Positions 1 to 6,760 of a DNA stretch of 42,584 bases are shown here, piece by piece. The translations under genes were made by a program, and so were the position numbers. The notes beneath the pieces were generated by a model. That model saw only the letters and a program-made list of their open reading frames with translations, had not been told where the DNA came from and ran no database searches. Within the stretch, counting starts at the first letter, position 1, and each line of letters begins with the position of its first letter. Source of the DNA: Micromonospora wenchangensis (GTDB lineage Bacteria; Actinomycetota; Actinomycetes; Mycobacteriales; Micromonosporaceae); contig NZ_MZMV01000058.1 of NCBI RefSeq assembly GCF_002210435.1, forward strand, positions 1 through 42,584, written 5' to 3'.

Positions 1-2
1 GC

Positions 3-188
3 CGGGCGGGGGCGACGCCGAACATGCGGCGGGTGCCCCGGCCCGCGGGGGTGCCGCCGGCGGCCGGTGGACGGGGTGCGGCGGGTGCGTCGCCTGCGCG
101 TCGGCCGGCGGGCGGTGAGCGGGGTGCGGCGGGTGCGTCGCCCGAGCGCCGGCCGGCGGGCGGACGGGGTGCGGCCGGCGGCGGGTGA
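3..188 (+). CDS. 3' end of an unidentified gene entering from the left (partial)
   Basis: Frame 3 is open from the window edge to a TGA at 186-188, with G or C at most third positions as in the surrounding genes. It encodes a low-complexity Arg/Ala/Gly/Pro tail in which a 16-residue unit (about RGAAGASPARRPAGGE) occurs twice and starts a third time. The unit equals the 48-bp DNA repeat seen here (copies begin at 73 and 121), so repeat length and reading frame agree. That supports a coding tail rather than a non-coding repeat. The stop lies 6 bp from the stop of the convergent oxidoreductase gene. The function is unknown because the folded part lies outside the window. The alternative is a non-coding GC-rich repeat. 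Confidence 0.45.
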   Translation, partial: RAGATPNMRRVPRPAGVPPAAGGRGAAGASPARRPAGGERGAAGASPERRPAGGRGAAGGG

Positions 189-194
189 CGGGAG

Positions 195-1142
195 TCAGGG
201 CGTCGTGGTGGCGGCGAAGTAGGGTTCGGCCGCCTCCAGCCGGGGGACCCGGATGCCCAGCCGGCGTGCCTCGGCCAGGGTGTCGCGGCAGACCGCGCGC
301 AGCTCCTCGGGGTTGGCGTGGGCTGCCGTCACCCGGCGCATCGGTGGGAAGCGGTTGAGCAGCAGGGACATCGCCGGTGCCGCCAGCCAGACGGGTGCGG
401 TGAAGGGGAACAGCTCGGCGCGGTGCCGCCGCAGGTCGACGCCGCGCGCCTCGACCAGCGGTAGCAGCTCGCGGGTGGCGAGGATCGCCTCGCGGAGGTC
501 ACCGGTGGTCAGGGCGGACAGTGTGCCCCGCCGCAGGCTCTGGGTGTGCAGGCCGGCGTTCTGGGCGAAGTGGACCGACAGCCAGCCCCGGAAGTCGTCG
601 TTCTCCCGGACCCGGAACCCGGCCGCCCGGAACACCTCGCGCACGGCCTGTTCGCGCCCGGTCGGCGGCCGGTCGAGCGTGCCGAGGAAGACCACGGGCA
701 GCAGGGACGCGCGCAGCACGCCGTCGTCGCCGAAACCGCCGCCGGCCCCGGGGAAGCCCCAGGCCAGCTGGTCGGCCGGGAGGTCGGCGGTCGCGGTCAG
801 CGGCTCCACCCACAGGTTGTTGAAGACGAGCACCGTGGCCCCGCCCACCCGGGGACCGAGGAAGGCGGCCGCCTCGGCGAAGTTGTAGTGCTGCACGCTC
901 AGCACGATCAGGTCGAAGTCGTGGTCCGGCTCCAACGATTCGCGGTAGCGCACCGGCCAGGTCCCGGCGACCCGCCGACCCCACGGCCGCCGCCGGGCGT
1001 CGAGCAGGTCGAGGTCGATCGCCTCCCCGTACGCCGCCGCCCGCCCCGGGCGGACGTAGAACTCCACGTGGTGGCCCGCCCGTTCCAGGGCCCACCCGTA
1101 CGTCGCGCTGATCACGCCACGGCCGAACATCAAGATCTTCAC
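195..1142 (-). CDS. Ketopantoate reductase-like oxidoreductase (ApbA/PanE family)
   Basis: The protein has about 315 residues with an N-terminal Rossmann motif (KILMFGRGVISATYG, residues 2-16) and the two-domain length of 2-dehydropantoate 2-reductases, which reduce ketopantoate with NADPH. In true PanE the second domain carries a catalytic Lys in a W-x-K-L context. Here the matching stretch reads GWLSVHFAQNAGL (around residue 187) and the Lys is absent, so the substrate is probably not ketopantoate. Two GTG codons could start it. The one at 1142 has GAGG five bases upstream, while the one at 1148 overlaps that GAGG, so 1142 is preferred. It is divergent from a TetR gene and separated by 84 bp holding two operator-like palindromes, so it is the likely regulatory target. 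Family assignment is firm and the reaction is not. Confidence 0.8.
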   Translation of the reverse strand: MKILMFGRGVISATYGWALERAGHHVEFYVRPGRAAAYGEAIDLDLLDARRRPWGRRVAGTWPVRYRESLEPDHDFDLIVLSVQHYNFAEAAAFLGPRVGGATVLVFNNLWVEPLTATADLPADQLAWGFPGAGGGFGDDGVLRASLLPVVFLGTLDRPPTGREQAVREVFRAAGFRVRENDDFRGWLSVHFAQNAGLHTQSLRRGTLSALTTGDLREAILATRELLPLVEARGVDLRRHRAELFPFTAPVWLAAPAMSLLLNRFPPMRRVTAAHANPEELRAVCRDTLAEARRLGIRVPRLEAAEPYFAATTTP

Positions 1143-1163
1143 GCGCACCTCGGGAGCTACAAT

Positions 1164-1204
1164 TGGAGACCATCTCCACTTTCAAAATATGGAGACAGTC
1201 TCCA
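1164..1204. promoter_or_regulatory. Two TetR-type operator palindromes in the divergent promoter
   Basis: Two perfect 15-bp palindromes, TGGAGACCATCTCCA (1164-1178) and TGGAGACAGTCTCCA (1190-1204), lie 26 bp apart centre to centre between the divergent oxidoreductase and tetR genes. The region is AT-rich compared with its surroundings. A possible minus-strand promoter (TTTGAA at 1186-1181, 17-bp spacer, ATTGTA at 1163-1158) has the first palindrome in its spacer. The second palindrome lies just upstream of tetR. Binding by the adjacent TetR protein, giving autorepression and control of the oxidoreductase, is an inference from position and symmetry. Confidence 0.75.
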
Positions 1205-1226
1205 CTTGTCAACGCGAGGCCCCCAC

Positions 1227-1796
1227 ATGACCGACGCCAAGCCGCTGCGCGCCGACGCCCGCCGCAACCGCGACGCCCTGCTCGCCAAGGCCCGCGAACT
1301 GTTCGCCGAGGGTCGCTACGACCTGCGCTTCGACGACTTCGCCAAGCTGGCCGGGGTCGGCACCGGCACGCTCTACCGGCACTTCCCCACCCGGGAAGCC
1401 CTGGCCGAGGCGGTCTACCGGGAAGAACTCGCCGCCATGTGCGACCGGGCCCGCGAGGCGCAGACCACCCTGTCCGCCGACGAGGCGCTGGAGTCGTTCC
1501 TGCGGGGATTCGTGGCCCACCTGCACGACCACGAGGGCCTCGCCCGGACCCTGTCCACGCTGATGGCCGCCCGCTCCGGCGCGCTCGCCGAAGGCGCCGA
1601 AGCCCTCGGCCGGGCCGTCACCGACCTGCTGGCCGCCGCCGTCCGGGCCGGGAAGATCCGCGACGACGTGGGGGCCGGCGCGGTCATGATGGCCCTCCAG
1701 GGCATCTGCGCGGCCTACGGCCACCCGGCCTACCGGCCCGACGCGGACGGTGTGATCACCCTCGTCCTCGCCGGCCTGCGTCTGCCGCAGCGGTGA
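1227..1796 (+). CDS. TetR/AcrR family transcriptional regulator
   Basis: A 189-residue protein. Residues about 10-55 form the TetR DNA-binding domain: helix ARELFAEG, then a helix-turn-helix with DDFAKLAGVGTGTLYRHFPTREAL, the usual G-x-G-T-L-Y-R-H-F signature. The C-terminal helical domain (about 60-189) would bind a ligand and dimerise, and its specificity cannot be read. The ATG at 1227 gives a normal TetR N-terminus, although the reading frame stays open further upstream. It is divergent from an oxidoreductase gene across two operator palindromes, so repression of both genes, released by a small molecule, is the likely arrangement. It converges on the protease gene, with a strong hairpin between them. 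Confidence 0.92.
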   Translation: MTDAKPLRADARRNRDALLAKARELFAEGRYDLRFDDFAKLAGVGTGTLYRHFPTREALAEAVYREELAAMCDRAREAQTTLSADEALESFLRGFVAHLHDHEGLARTLSTLMAARSGALAEGAEALGRAVTDLLAAAVRAGKIRDDVGAGAVMMALQGICAAYGHPAYRPDADGVITLVLAGLRLPQR

Positions 1797-1945
1797 ACGG
1801 CCCGCGCCGGTGTGCCGCCCCGGCGGGTGGCGTCGGCCTGTCGTCGGGTTACGTGGCCGGCCGGCCGGACCGTCGGGTGTCGGTCCTGTGTCGTCGGCGG
1901 GCCATCGGGGCTCGTTGGCCGGCCGGAGGGGGAGCGGGCGGGCCG

Positions 1946-1984
1946 GGCGTGGTGCGGGCGGTCCTCGTCCGCCCGCACCACGCC
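1946..1984. terminator. Bidirectional terminator hairpin between tetR and the protease gene
   Basis: A perfect 16-bp stem (GGCGTGGTGCGGGCGG at 1946-1961 pairing with 1969-1984) with a 7-base loop. It lies between two convergent genes, 6 bp from the stop codon of the minus-strand gene. There is no U-tract, as is usual for actinobacterial terminators. Confidence 0.7.
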
Positions 1985-1990
1985 GGTGGC

Positions 1991-3412
1991 TCAGGTGTCG
2001 TAGCGGCAGGTGCCGGCGGTGTTCGCCGTGCAGTCGTTGAGCTGGAGGCTGTCCAGGTTGATGGCCTGGTTGCCGGTGGTGGACTGCGCCGGCACGTTCA
2101 CGGTGATCCGCACGCTGGCCGCGTTCGCCGGTGCGGTGGCCGTCGTCCGGTACTCCAGCCAGTTGCTGGCGAGCGTGTCGGTCGCTCCGGTGCTAGTCGA
2201 CAACAGGGTGCCACCCGAGTTGTACCAGGCGAGCTGGAGCTGCGTGTTCACCGCCGTGCCACTGCGCAACCGGGTGAACAGCTTGTACGTCCGGCCGGCG
2301 GTGACCGTTGCCCGGTTCGTCAGCGAGATCGACGACGTGTTGGACGGCCCGGTGTAGGTGTTGAGCTGGACCGACCGGCGACCGTCGAAGTAGGTGCAGG
2401 AGTTCGTCGAGATGCCACAGGCGGGCGTCACCTGGTGCCAGCCGCCCGACGTGGTGAACGTCGACGTGCTGCTGCCCGGGGTGGCGGCCTCGACCGTACG
2501 CTGCTCGGCGGTGAGCAGGTCGTTGTTCGCGCCCACGTCGCAGCAGACCGGGGCGGTCAGCATCGGGTGGTTCGCCACGTTCACCTTCGCCGTCGACGGG
2601 CTCGGGTCGATGTAGAAGCTGGCCGACAGCTCACTCGGGTCGTAGTAGCTGCGGAACCCCGGATCGGTGTTCCAGTTGTCCCACCAGCCGTACATGATGT
2701 CCGGCACGTAGGAGGCCCCCGTCTCGGCCATCCAGGCGTGCCCCGCGCCGAGCACGTGCAGCAACTCGTGGCCGGCGACGCCTGTCGTCCACGACTCGGT
2801 CACCGCCGAGCAGTGCACGCCGCTGGAGTTACCGCCGGACGGACACTGGTAGGCGTCGGAGTTCGACGCGAAATCGGTGAACACCAGGTAGATCCGGTTG
2901 CTGTCCTGGTATCCGGCGGAAACCAGGTCACTGCGGACCGTGCTGGCGGGGGTGTTCGGGTTCGCCCCGGCGTCGATCTTCTCCGGCACGACCAGGGCGC
3001 GGGCGTAGCCGGCGTACGTGCTGGTGTCGTAGCCCGTACGGCAGCTGAAGTTGTAGTGCTGGTCGTAGTTGGTCGACTCGTCGAGCGCCCAGTCGATCCG
3101 GTCCACCACCTTGGCGATGTACTCGACGTTGGCCTCGTAGTTGTTGCCGACGCCGTCGTGCCAGGCGTAGATCACCTGGACGGCGGGGGTGGCGCCGGTC
3201 GGTGCGGCCGGGTTGGCGACGGTGGACTGGCAGCCGCGCTTGGGCACCGTGGGCATGCTCGGCTGCGCGTACGGCTGGGCCGGCTCGGTGCCGGGGCCCC
3301 AGGCCAGGGCGGCGGTCGGGGCGGAGAGCACCGCTAGGGCGGTGGCCAGGGTGGCGGCGGCGACGGCGGTCAGGGTGCGCGGCCGTCGGGTCCGGAACGG
3401 GGACCGGGGCAA
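1991..3412 (-). CDS. Secreted zinc metalloprotease (metzincin type) with C-terminal beta-sandwich domain
   Basis: The preferred start is the TTG at 3412: GAGGAG lies five bases upstream and the product (473 aa) opens with a classic signal peptide (RTRRP, hydrophobic run, cleavage near PTAALA-WG). The ATG at 3463 and GTG at 3439 have no ribosome binding site. The catalytic region holds HELLHVLGAGH at 215-225, the HExxHxxGxxH zinc signature of metzincins, followed by DIMYG with the expected Met-turn methionine. Several Cys residues suggest disulfides. The last 150 residues (from about SSTSTFTTSGGWHQ) look like a jelly-roll carbohydrate- or surface-binding domain ending in NLDSLQLNDC. An extracellular protease is likely, but no characterised subfamily is recognised. 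A terminator hairpin follows its stop codon. Confidence 0.82.
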   Translation of the reverse strand: MPRSPFRTRRPRTLTAVAAATLATALAVLSAPTAALAWGPGTEPAQPYAQPSMPTVPKRGCQSTVANPAAPTGATPAVQVIYAWHDGVGNNYEANVEYIAKVVDRIDWALDESTNYDQHYNFSCRTGYDTSTYAGYARALVVPEKIDAGANPNTPASTVRSDLVSAGYQDSNRIYLVFTDFASNSDAYQCPSGGNSSGVHCSAVTESWTTGVAGHELLHVLGAGHAWMAETGASYVPDIMYGWWDNWNTDPGFRSYYDPSELSASFYIDPSPSTAKVNVANHPMLTAPVCCDVGANNDLLTAEQRTVEAATPGSSTSTFTTSGGWHQVTPACGISTNSCTYFDGRRSVQLNTYTGPSNTSSISLTNRATVTAGRTYKLFTRLRSGTAVNTQLQLAWYNSGGTLLSTSTGATDTLASNWLEYRTTATAPANAASVRITVNVPAQSTTGNQAINLDSLQLNDCTANTAGTCRYDT

Positions 3413-3485
3413 GGATGCTCCTCGGTTGGTGGTGGACACCGTCGGTTGACGGTGCGTGTCCATCCAAACGAGCTGCGTGACATGG

Positions 3486-3529
3486 ATCAATGTTGATGGA
3501 CGGTGAAGAAGGTCATTCCCAGGTCCTGG
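3486..3529. promoter_or_regulatory. Palindromes upstream of the protease gene
   Basis: Two short palindromes lie in the 210 bp between the protease start and the tRNA gene: ATCAATGTTGAT (3486-3497) and CCAGGTCCTGG (3519-3529). The first sits in an AT-richer stretch 74 bp upstream of the TTG start. They could be operator sites of the protease promoter. No regulator is encoded next to them, so this rests on symmetry and position only. Confidence 0.3.
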
Positions 3530-3622
3530 ATATACGCTTGCCCACCCGCCGGTAACCTGCCGTGAGCGATCCGTCACGTTTGGTGGGATGGGTTGGTGGA
3601 CCGGTGTGGTGGTCGGCGTGGG

Positions 3623-3695
3623 TGCGCCCGGCAGGATTCGAACCTGCGGCCTTGGGATTAGAAGTCCCCTGCTCTATCCGCTGAGCTACGGGCGC
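3623..3695 (-). tRNA. tRNA-Arg, anticodon TCT
   Basis: The minus strand folds as a 73-nt cloverleaf. Acceptor arm GCGCCCG pairs with CGGGCGC and the discriminator base is A. The D arm contains TAGCTCAGCGG. The anticodon loop CTTCTAA gives anticodon TCT, reading AGA. The T arm contains GGTTCGAATCC. CCA is not encoded. AGA is rare in this genome. The gene stands alone, not in a tRNA cluster. Confidence 0.97.
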
Positions 3696-3846
3696 GCGGC
3701 GTACGTGTCGCGCCAAGAGGGTACCGCCGACCCCCCGTCGTACGGCGGAACGGGTCGCATCCGGACACGCGTGATCAGCGTCCCACGGCACCCCCGATCC
3801 GGGCACCCCTCTTCCGTCCGGCGCGGCGGGCCGTACCCTCGGGTCC

Positions 3847-4590
3847 GTGCTGCTGGAACCCGACGCCGAAGACGAGGTCGCCTACGAGCTGTGCCAGCTC
3901 CTGGGCCGGGCCATCCTGCCGGTCGACACGGCCGGCGACCCGGGCACCGCCTTCTTCCTCGGCCATCCGGCAGGCGAGTTCCTGCTCACCGCTGACGTGG
4001 TCGCCGGGCGGGCGCAGCGGCTCGGCCTGCGGCCCAGTGTCACCGAGCCGGCCGGTGTGGCGGGTGCGTCGCTGCCGCTGGCGGATCTTCCGGCGGGCTG
4101 GAGTCGGGACGCGCGGCTCGGCGTGGCGGCCCTGCCCACCGGCGAGCTGCACGGGTACGCCGCCGGGCGGGGCTGGCGGTGGCGGGTGCAGCCGGTGCCC
4201 GCCGCGGTCGCCGTGACGGCGGACGATCTCGACGCGTTGGGTGCCGGGCCGGTCACCGCGATCGTGCTGGCGCTCGGCGTCGGCGACGACGGCAGCCGAC
4301 CGTTGGAGGTCGCCGTCGAGCGGGCCGTCCGCGACGGCGACCGGCTGCGGATCGCCGCCGCGCTCCCCGCCGGCTACGTCGGAGCTCCCGTCTTCGGGGT
4401 ACGTCCCGACGCCGCCGGGGAGGTCGGCCTGCGCTGCCTCGGCGTGCTCCTGCCCGCCGACGACGCGCCCAGCGACGAAGCGCCCAACCACGACACGCCC
4501 AACCACGACGCGCCCAGCAACGACGTGTCCGGAGGCGGACACCCGGTGGCGACGCTCGACCGCGTGCTCGCCGTCCTGCCCGCCTCCTGA
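3847..4590 (+). CDS. Trypsin-fold-like protein lacking catalytic residues (putative pseudoprotease)
   Basis: A 247-residue protein without signal peptide or membrane segment. Residues 33-54 (GTAFFLGHPAGEFLLTADVVAG) resemble the start of trypsin-2 domains (GTGF..., LLTAxHVV), but the catalytic His is replaced by Asp50. Near residues 175-185, AGYVGAPVFG resembles the GxSGxPV serine loop with Val178 where Ser is expected, followed by RCLGVLL like the usual VVGV strand. The SRDARLGVAAL segment (86-95) matches the Asp strand of the fold. Residues about 206-225 are a low-complexity Asp/Pro/Asn repeat. The GTG start at 3847 follows TACCCT by seven bases, suggesting a leaderless transcript. The fold call is from motif reading only; otherwise it is a conserved hypothetical protein. 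Confidence 0.6.
   Translation: MLLEPDAEDEVAYELCQLLGRAILPVDTAGDPGTAFFLGHPAGEFLLTADVVAGRAQRLGLRPSVTEPAGVAGASLPLADLPAGWSRDARLGVAALPTGELHGYAAGRGWRWRVQPVPAAVAVTADDLDALGAGPVTAIVLALGVGDDGSRPLEVAVERAVRDGDRLRIAAALPAGYVGAPVFGVRPDAAGEVGLRCLGVLLPADDAPSDEAPNHDTPNHDAPSNDVSGGGHPVATLDRVLAVLPAS
4462..4521 (+). repeat. 15-bp in-frame tandem repeat (4 units)
   Basis: Four units of 15 bp, of the type GACGCGCCCAGCRAC or GAMRCGCCCAACCAC, lie inside the preceding gene and encode a D-x-P-(S/N)-(D/H/N) pentapeptide repeat near its C-terminus. A partial fifth unit follows. This is a likely site of length variation between strains. Confidence 0.8.
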
Positions 4591-4638
4591 CGGTCCCTCC
4601 GCCTCCCGATCACCGCCGCCCTGCCTGCCCAGGCGGCT

Positions 4639-4756
4639 TGATCGACTCAAGGGTGGCGATGTGGCGGTGTCCCCGCCTGCCGATTACCGCTACATCGGCT
4701 CAGATGGGTCGAGCCCGAAGTCGAATGCCGCTACGTCGGCTCAGGTGAGTCGATCA
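4639..4756. repeat. Palindromic intergenic repeat element, copy A
   Basis: The outer arms TGATCGACTCA (4639-4649) and TGAGTCGATCA (4746-4756) are a perfect 11-bp inverted repeat. Inside, CGATGTGGCGGT (4656-4667) pairs with ACCGCTACATCG (4686-4697) with one G-T mismatch. A second CCGCTACGTCGGCTCAGGTG block (4728-4747) repeats the right arm. The element fills the space between two convergent genes and its right end overlaps the stop codon of the hydrolase. A related copy lies at 24441-24518, also between convergent genes. This looks like a REP-like family that may act as a terminator. Confidence 0.75.
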
Positions 4757-5821
4757 TGGGGAGTGGGCGGGGCGGGGCTGGGGCACGGTCCCGGCCGTCG
4801 GAGTGGAGGAGGCGGGAGGGGCCGGAGTGGAGGAGGCGGGATGGGGCGGCCCGGGGGAGGCGGGAGGCGTCGGGCCGGCACCGAGGAACGCTTCGGCCCA
4901 CCGGCCGACCTCGGTGAAGACCCGCTCGCGTACGGCGGGGCCGGAGAGGACCAGGTCGTGCTTGCCGCCGTCGAAGCGGGCCACGGTCACGTGCCGGCCG
5001 AGCCGGGGCGCCCATCGGACCATGTGCTCCACGTCCAGCACCGCGTCGGCCAGGGCCGCCGAGTCCTGCCAGCGGGTGCCCCGGAAACTCCTCGTCGAGC
5101 AGGCCACCAGCACGGGGACGGGAATGTCCAGGCCGGCGCGGAGTTGCCGCTGGGCGGTGCGGATCGCGGCCAGCCAGCCCGCCCGGACGGGGAACCCGGC
5201 GAGCGGCTTCCAGGCCAGGTCGTACGTCCACTCGCCGCGATGGTCGGCGTGCAGGCTCTCGCCGTACACGGTGCCCAGGCCGAAGGGGAGGATGCGGTGC
5301 GGCGCGCGGCGGCCCAGCCGGGAGACGGCGGCCGCGAGGGGTCGACGGACCAGCCATGGGGCGTTGAGGTCGAAGAAGGGGCTGTTCAGGACGAGCCCGT
5401 CGACCGCTGCGGCGTCGCGGCGGGCGTGTGCCCACAGCGAGATGATCAGGCCGCCGGTGGAGTGGCCCATGGCGAGCAGGGTGTCGTGCCCGTCCTCGTC
5501 TTGGATGATCTTCGCGGCGGCGTCCAGCTCCGGGAAGTAGTCGCTCAGGTCGCGGCAGAAGTTCGGGGTCTGGTGGGGTAGCAGGCTGCGGCCGTACTTG
5601 CGCAGGTCGAGGGCGTAGAAGTCCCAGCCACGCTCGACGTAGAAGTCGGCCAGGTGGGTCTGGAAGAAGTAGTCGACGAAGCCGTGCACGTAGAGCACCG
5701 CCCGGCCGGTGGGGCGGTCGGCGCGCCGCCGGACCAGCGTCGCGACCACCGGACCCTCGTCGTCGGTGCCCAGGTCGATCGTCTGCCGCTCGTACGGCGG
5801 CCCCAGCACGTCCTGTTCCAC
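4754..5821 (-). CDS. Alpha/beta hydrolase (serine hydrolase, lysophospholipase-like)
   Basis: A 355-residue protein with the alpha/beta-hydrolase order of motifs. AVLYVHGFVDYF gives the oxyanion-hole strand, GHSTGG the nucleophile elbow with Ser121, followed by a long cap region, and KHDLVLSG late in the protein carries the likely catalytic His. It resembles the monoacylglycerol lipase/lysophospholipase group (serine aminopeptidase S33-type fold). No signal peptide is seen, so it is probably cytoplasmic. The last 45 residues are a Pro/Ala/Ser/Thr-rich tail of low complexity. The GTG start at 5821 is preceded on its strand by TAGCGT and seven bases, with no ribosome binding site, which suggests a leaderless transcript. 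Substrate unknown. Confidence 0.88.
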   Translation of the reverse strand: MEQDVLGPPYERQTIDLGTDDEGPVVATLVRRRADRPTGRAVLYVHGFVDYFFQTHLADFYVERGWDFYALDLRKYGRSLLPHQTPNFCRDLSDYFPELDAAAKIIQDEDGHDTLLAMGHSTGGLIISLWAHARRDAAAVDGLVLNSPFFDLNAPWLVRRPLAAAVSRLGRRAPHRILPFGLGTVYGESLHADHRGEWTYDLAWKPLAGFPVRAGWLAAIRTAQRQLRAGLDIPVPVLVACSTRSFRGTRWQDSAALADAVLDVEHMVRWAPRLGRHVTVARFDGGKHDLVLSGPAVRERVFTEVGRWAEAFLGAGPTPPASPGPPHPASSTPAPPASSTPTAGTVPQPRPAHSP

Positions 5822-5924
5822 GACCGCGACGCTACGCCCGCAGGCTACCGGGCGGTAGCCCCCCGGGGTGGCCGGCGTGGTGGACGGCGTCGGCGCGGGC
5901 CGTTCGGTGGCGGGCAGCCCCGCG

Positions 5925-5961
5925 CCGGGCCGTTCCCTCCGGTGGGAAGGGAACGGCCCGG
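5925..5961. terminator. Terminator hairpin downstream of the hibernation factor gene
   Basis: A perfect 14-bp stem (CCGGGCCGTTCCCT at 5925-5938 with 5948-5961) and 9-base loop, located 7 bp after the minus-strand stop codon at 5969 and upstream of the hydrolase start. It probably separates the two minus-strand transcripts. Confidence 0.75.
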
Positions 5962-5968
5962 TGGCCGG

Positions 5969-6391
5969 TCAGGCGGTCTCGGCGTCCACCCGGTCGAGGT
6001 TGCCGTCGGCGTCGAGCTCCGGCGCGGGGGTGGGCTGGGCCATCTCCCGGATGTGCTTGTTGTGCCGGGGCTCCTGCTTGGTCTTGGCGTCGTTGAGCTT
6101 GCGGCGCAGGTCGTCCCGGGCGTCGTTGAGGGCGGCCCGCAGGTCCTCCTCGCTCGACGTGGTGACGATCTTCTGCCGGCCAGCGATCCAGCACTCCAGG
6201 GTGACCTTCTGCCCGCGCGCCTCCCGGTCCTTGACCGACACCTCCAGCTCGGTGGCGTCGGCATGGAAGGCGGCCAGCCGGGCGTCCAGGGTGCCGAACT
6301 GCTCGACGATCCAGTTCCGGTCGCCCTGGGAGAAGCCCGCGCCCATCCGCAGGCACTCGGCCACGGTCGCCGGGTTCGCCACCGCGCTCAT
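5969..6391 (-). CDS. Short ribosome hibernation-promoting factor-like protein (HPF/RaiA family)
   Basis: A 140-residue protein. Residues about 20-110 match the beta-alpha-beta-beta-beta-alpha pattern of the HPF/YfiA/RaiA N-terminal domain, with strands LEVSVKDRE and KVTLECWIAG and a final helix DLRAALNDARDDLRRKLNDAKTK rich in Arg and Lys. The C-terminal dimerisation domain of long HPF is absent, so it is the short type, which binds the 30S subunit at the tRNA/mRNA channel. The ATG at 6391 has GGGAGGT about six bases upstream. The frame is open further upstream, but codon use there is atypical. It is divergent from ssb. Alternatively it could be a HPF-like domain protein with another stress role. 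Confidence 0.65.
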   Translation of the reverse strand: MSAVANPATVAECLRMGAGFSQGDRNWIVEQFGTLDARLAAFHADATELEVSVKDREARGQKVTLECWIAGRQKIVTTSSEEDLRAALNDARDDLRRKLNDAKTKQEPRHNKHIREMAQPTPAPELDADGNLDRVDAETA

Positions 6392-6760
6392 CGCCGCACC
6401 TCCCGCTCGGTGCGGACGGAGCCGGTCGTACGCAACGGGGTCCGAATCATCAGCGTTGCCTTTCTCGTCGGACGTCGTGCCTGGTGGTGCCTGGGTGATC
6501 AACTCTTTACCCAGCCGGGGTCGACCTCACTCCGGGTCCCGAGGGGTGGGGTCGGCCCTGCCCCCTGATCCTCACCCCGGCCGGTCGGGCCACCCAGGGC
6601 CTGATGGCCTAGCACACCGGGACCTTGATCAGGTGGTCGTCCACAGGCGCTCCGGTTGTCCACAGGACGAGGGTCGGGGCCTCGCGTCGCCGTGCCGTGC
6701 CGGCCAGGCTCGGTCCCGAGTCGACTCGCCATCACATCCACAGGCCCCTGGGAGGGGACG
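6392..6760. promoter_or_regulatory. Divergent hpf/ssb intergenic region with DnaA-box-like motifs
   Basis: This 369-bp gap holds three GTCCACA-type motifs on the plus strand: TCGTCCACA (6637-6645), TTGTCCACA (6656-6664, identical to the actinobacterial DnaA-box consensus) and ACATCCACA (6734-6742). All three are followed by GG. CTGGGT/ACCCAG inverted arms occur near 6489-6512. The ribosome binding site of ssb, GGAGGGG, is at 6751-6757. Whether DnaA binds here is untested. No other gene is visible. Confidence 0.4.

Noticed and set aside
3413..3577. N-terminal extension of the protease to 3577
   Set aside because: The extension lacks a ribosome binding site, puts 55 polar residues before a signal peptide and runs through palindromic promoter-like sequence.
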